A DNA stretch of 64,000 nucleotides from an uncultured Myxococcales bacterium. Lineage in GTDB: Bacteria; Myxococcota_A; UBA9042; DTJE01. The notes beneath the pieces were generated by a model. It saw only the letters and a list, made by a program, of their open reading frames with translations, was not told where the DNA came from and searched no databases. The DNA is taken from assembly GCA_903857665.1 (NCBI GenBank), contig CAIOFV010000119.1, forward strand, positions 34,987-98,986, written 5' to 3'. This document shows, one piece after another, positions 62,892-64,000 of the stretch; within the stretch, counting starts at the first letter, position 1; every line of letters starts with the position of its first letter. The translations under genes were made by a program, and so were the position numbers.

Positions 62892-64000
62892 GAGCCGAGT
62901 TGCTCACCCAGATGAAGGGCCTTCAGGAAAGCATACCCTACCAGAACGTCATCCTGACCGATCCCGACGGTGCGGTCCTGCTGGCCGCAGATTCCCGTGT
63001 CACCCAACTCGACGCGAACGATCGTGCGCTACTGGCCCAGGCCGTGGCTGCGCGTGACGCCGTGTTCGGGGAGCCCTTCCGATGCACGACCTGCAACCAC
63101 CTTCACCTGGACGTGGCCGCCCCGATCCTGGACGACCAGGACCGTCCGGTTGCCGTGGTGATCCTGCGAAGCGATCCCGAGAACGTGCTCTTCCCGCTGG
63201 TCCAGTCCTGGCCCACGGCGAGCCCGACCGCCGAGACGCTGCTGGTCCGGAAGGACGGTGACGACGTCCTGCTGCTGAACGTGCTGCGCCACCGGAAAGA
63301 CCCTGCCCTGACGATCCGGTTCCCCTTGTCAAGAACGGAGGTTCCCGCCGTGCAGGCCGCGATGGGCCGCACCGGGGTGTTCGAAGGACGCGACTACCGG
63401 GGCATCCCCGTCGTGGCCGAACTCCTGCCCGTGAACGGCTCGTCGTGGTTCATGGTGTCGAAGATCGACGAGGAGGAGATCTTCGCGGAGGTTCATTCAA
63501 AGGCGCGCGTGGTGTTGGCCCTCGGCCTCCTGGTCTTCGTCCTGGTTGCCTTGGCAGGCGTCCTGATGTCCCGCAGCCGCAGGCTGGCCCTCAAGGACGC
63601 GCTGCTGCGGTCGGAACGGGAGCGTCGGGAGGCCGCCGAGGAGGCCCGCGAGACCCTGTACAGCATCGGCGACGGTGTGATCGCGACAGACACGGCAGGC
63701 CGCGTCACGCGGATGAACCCGGCGGCCGAGACCCTGACCGGCTGGACCGAATCGGAGGCACGAGGCCAGCCGCTTGCCGAGGTGTTCCGGATCCTCAACG
63801 AGGAGACCCGCGCCCCCGTCGAAAACCCCGTCGAGCGCGTGCTGCGGGACGGGGTCGTCGTCGGGCTGGCCAACCACACGGTGCTCGTCGGCCGGGACGG
63901 CACCGAGCGCCCCATCGCGGACAGCGGGGCGCCGATCCGGGGGGAGGACGGCGAAATCGGTGGCGTCATCCTGGTGTTCCAGGACCGGACCCACGAGTGG
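62789..64000 (+). CDS. Sensor (histidine-kinase-like) gene, 5'-truncated and cut by the window end
   Basis: The frame is open from a stop just before 62783 to the last base (about 404 residues). It starts inside what should be a cytoplasm-proximal or periplasmic helix (E-R-L-R-A-A-R-L-Y-S-R-T-A-L-R-R-L). A Cache-like extracytoplasmic sensor domain follows (V-I-L-T-D-P-D-G-A-V-L-L-A-A-D; C-T-T-C-N-H-L-H in the loop; W-F-M-V-S-K-I-D-E-E-E-I), then one membrane helix (about 63507-63570), a short coiled coil and a PAS domain (S-I-G-D-G-V-I-A-T-D). The first membrane helix and any ribosome site are missing; GTG 62789 is only a nominal start. A kinase domain would lie beyond the window. Confidence 0.75.
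   Translation, partial: MWRTERLRAARLYSRTALRRLALSLTGNSGGEDARAELLTQMKGLQESIPYQNVILTDPDGAVLLAADSRVTQLDANDRALLAQAVAARDAVFGEPFRCTTCNHLHLDVAAPILDDQDRPVAVVILRSDPENVLFPLVQSWPTASPTAETLLVRKDGDDVLLLNVLRHRKDPALTIRFPLSRTEVPAVQAAMGRTGVFEGRDYRGIPVVAELLPVNGSSWFMVSKIDEEEIFAEVHSKARVVLALGLLVFVLVALAGVLMSRSRRLALKDALLRSERERREAAEEARETLYSIGDGVIATDTAGRVTRMNPAAETLTGWTESEARGQPLAEVFRILNEETRAPVENPVERVLRDGVVVGLANHTVLVGRDGTERPIADSGAPIRGEDGEIGGVILVFQDRTHEW

Overview
The window is very GC-rich bacterial chromosome from a Gram-negative organism, most likely a member of the Myxococcota or a related former deltaproteobacterial lineage. The evidence is indirect but consistent. There are many lipoproteins with Asp/Pro/Val-rich spacers, two MopE-like proteins with repeated D-N-D-C-D-G metal-binding motifs, a very cysteine-rich lipoprotein, and a surface protein ending in a MYXO-CTERM-like anchor (glycine run, one Cys, membrane helix, Arg-rich tail). 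No rRNA, CRISPR array or complete prophage is visible. There is one tRNA, tRNA-Ala(GGC).

Layout. 1-4.1 kb: end of a neutral ceramidase, a lipoprotein aldose epimerase and a GH5 endoglycoceramidase-like lipoprotein, together a plausible glycosphingolipid-degrading locus. 4.2-12 kb: a PAS-GAF-PAS-HD-GYP c-di-GMP phosphodiesterase, an unknown lipoprotein, L-asparaginase, a GH13 lipoprotein and a pentapeptide-repeat protein. 12-20 kb: a probable six-gene minus-strand operon read from a clear sigma70-type promoter with tandem operators: GntR/FadR regulator, alkyl-DHAP-synthase-like FAD oxidase, GlpD-like dehydrogenase, FGGY kinase, a frameshifted metallo-beta-lactamase-fold hydrolase and a FAAH-like amidase. 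20-31 kb: two distantly related large surface proteins, an organophosphate-type MFS transporter, a GH98-like lipoprotein, a MopE-like lipoprotein and a radical SAM enzyme. 31-43 kb: L,D-transpeptidase with a Cys-rich tail, MacAB exporter, DUF1697 protein, Cys-rich lipoprotein, a small outer-membrane-like protein, a GT-C membrane protein, a DEAD-box helicase and two small proteins. 43-46 kb: a short lipoprotein and a GH31 enzyme resembling sulfoquinovosidase.

46.2-50.4 kb is a compact arsenic operon: arsR, acr3, arsM, arsC, arsF-like, arsG-like. Its promoter has a perfect palindrome filling the -35/-10 spacer. Converging on it and overlapping its last gene is a tight five-gene set (50.36-52.4 kb): a GcvH-like lipoyl protein, two DGC-type cysteine proteins, an OsmC-family protein and a small thioredoxin. 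No other glycine-cleavage gene is present, so the lipoyl protein probably serves a different redox or thiol/arsenic chemistry. This is the most intriguing system in the window.

52.4-60.8 kb: DUF2804, a second MopE-like lipoprotein, a DUF3943 membrane protein, and the housekeeping genes rimI, rnj and hemB. 60.9-64 kb: tRNA-Ala followed by a small element (tyrosine recombinase, a small overlapping ORF, a DUF5659-like gene). Its far side abuts a sensor-kinase gene that has lost its start and first membrane helix and runs off the window. All assignments come from reading the sequence; no database search was made.
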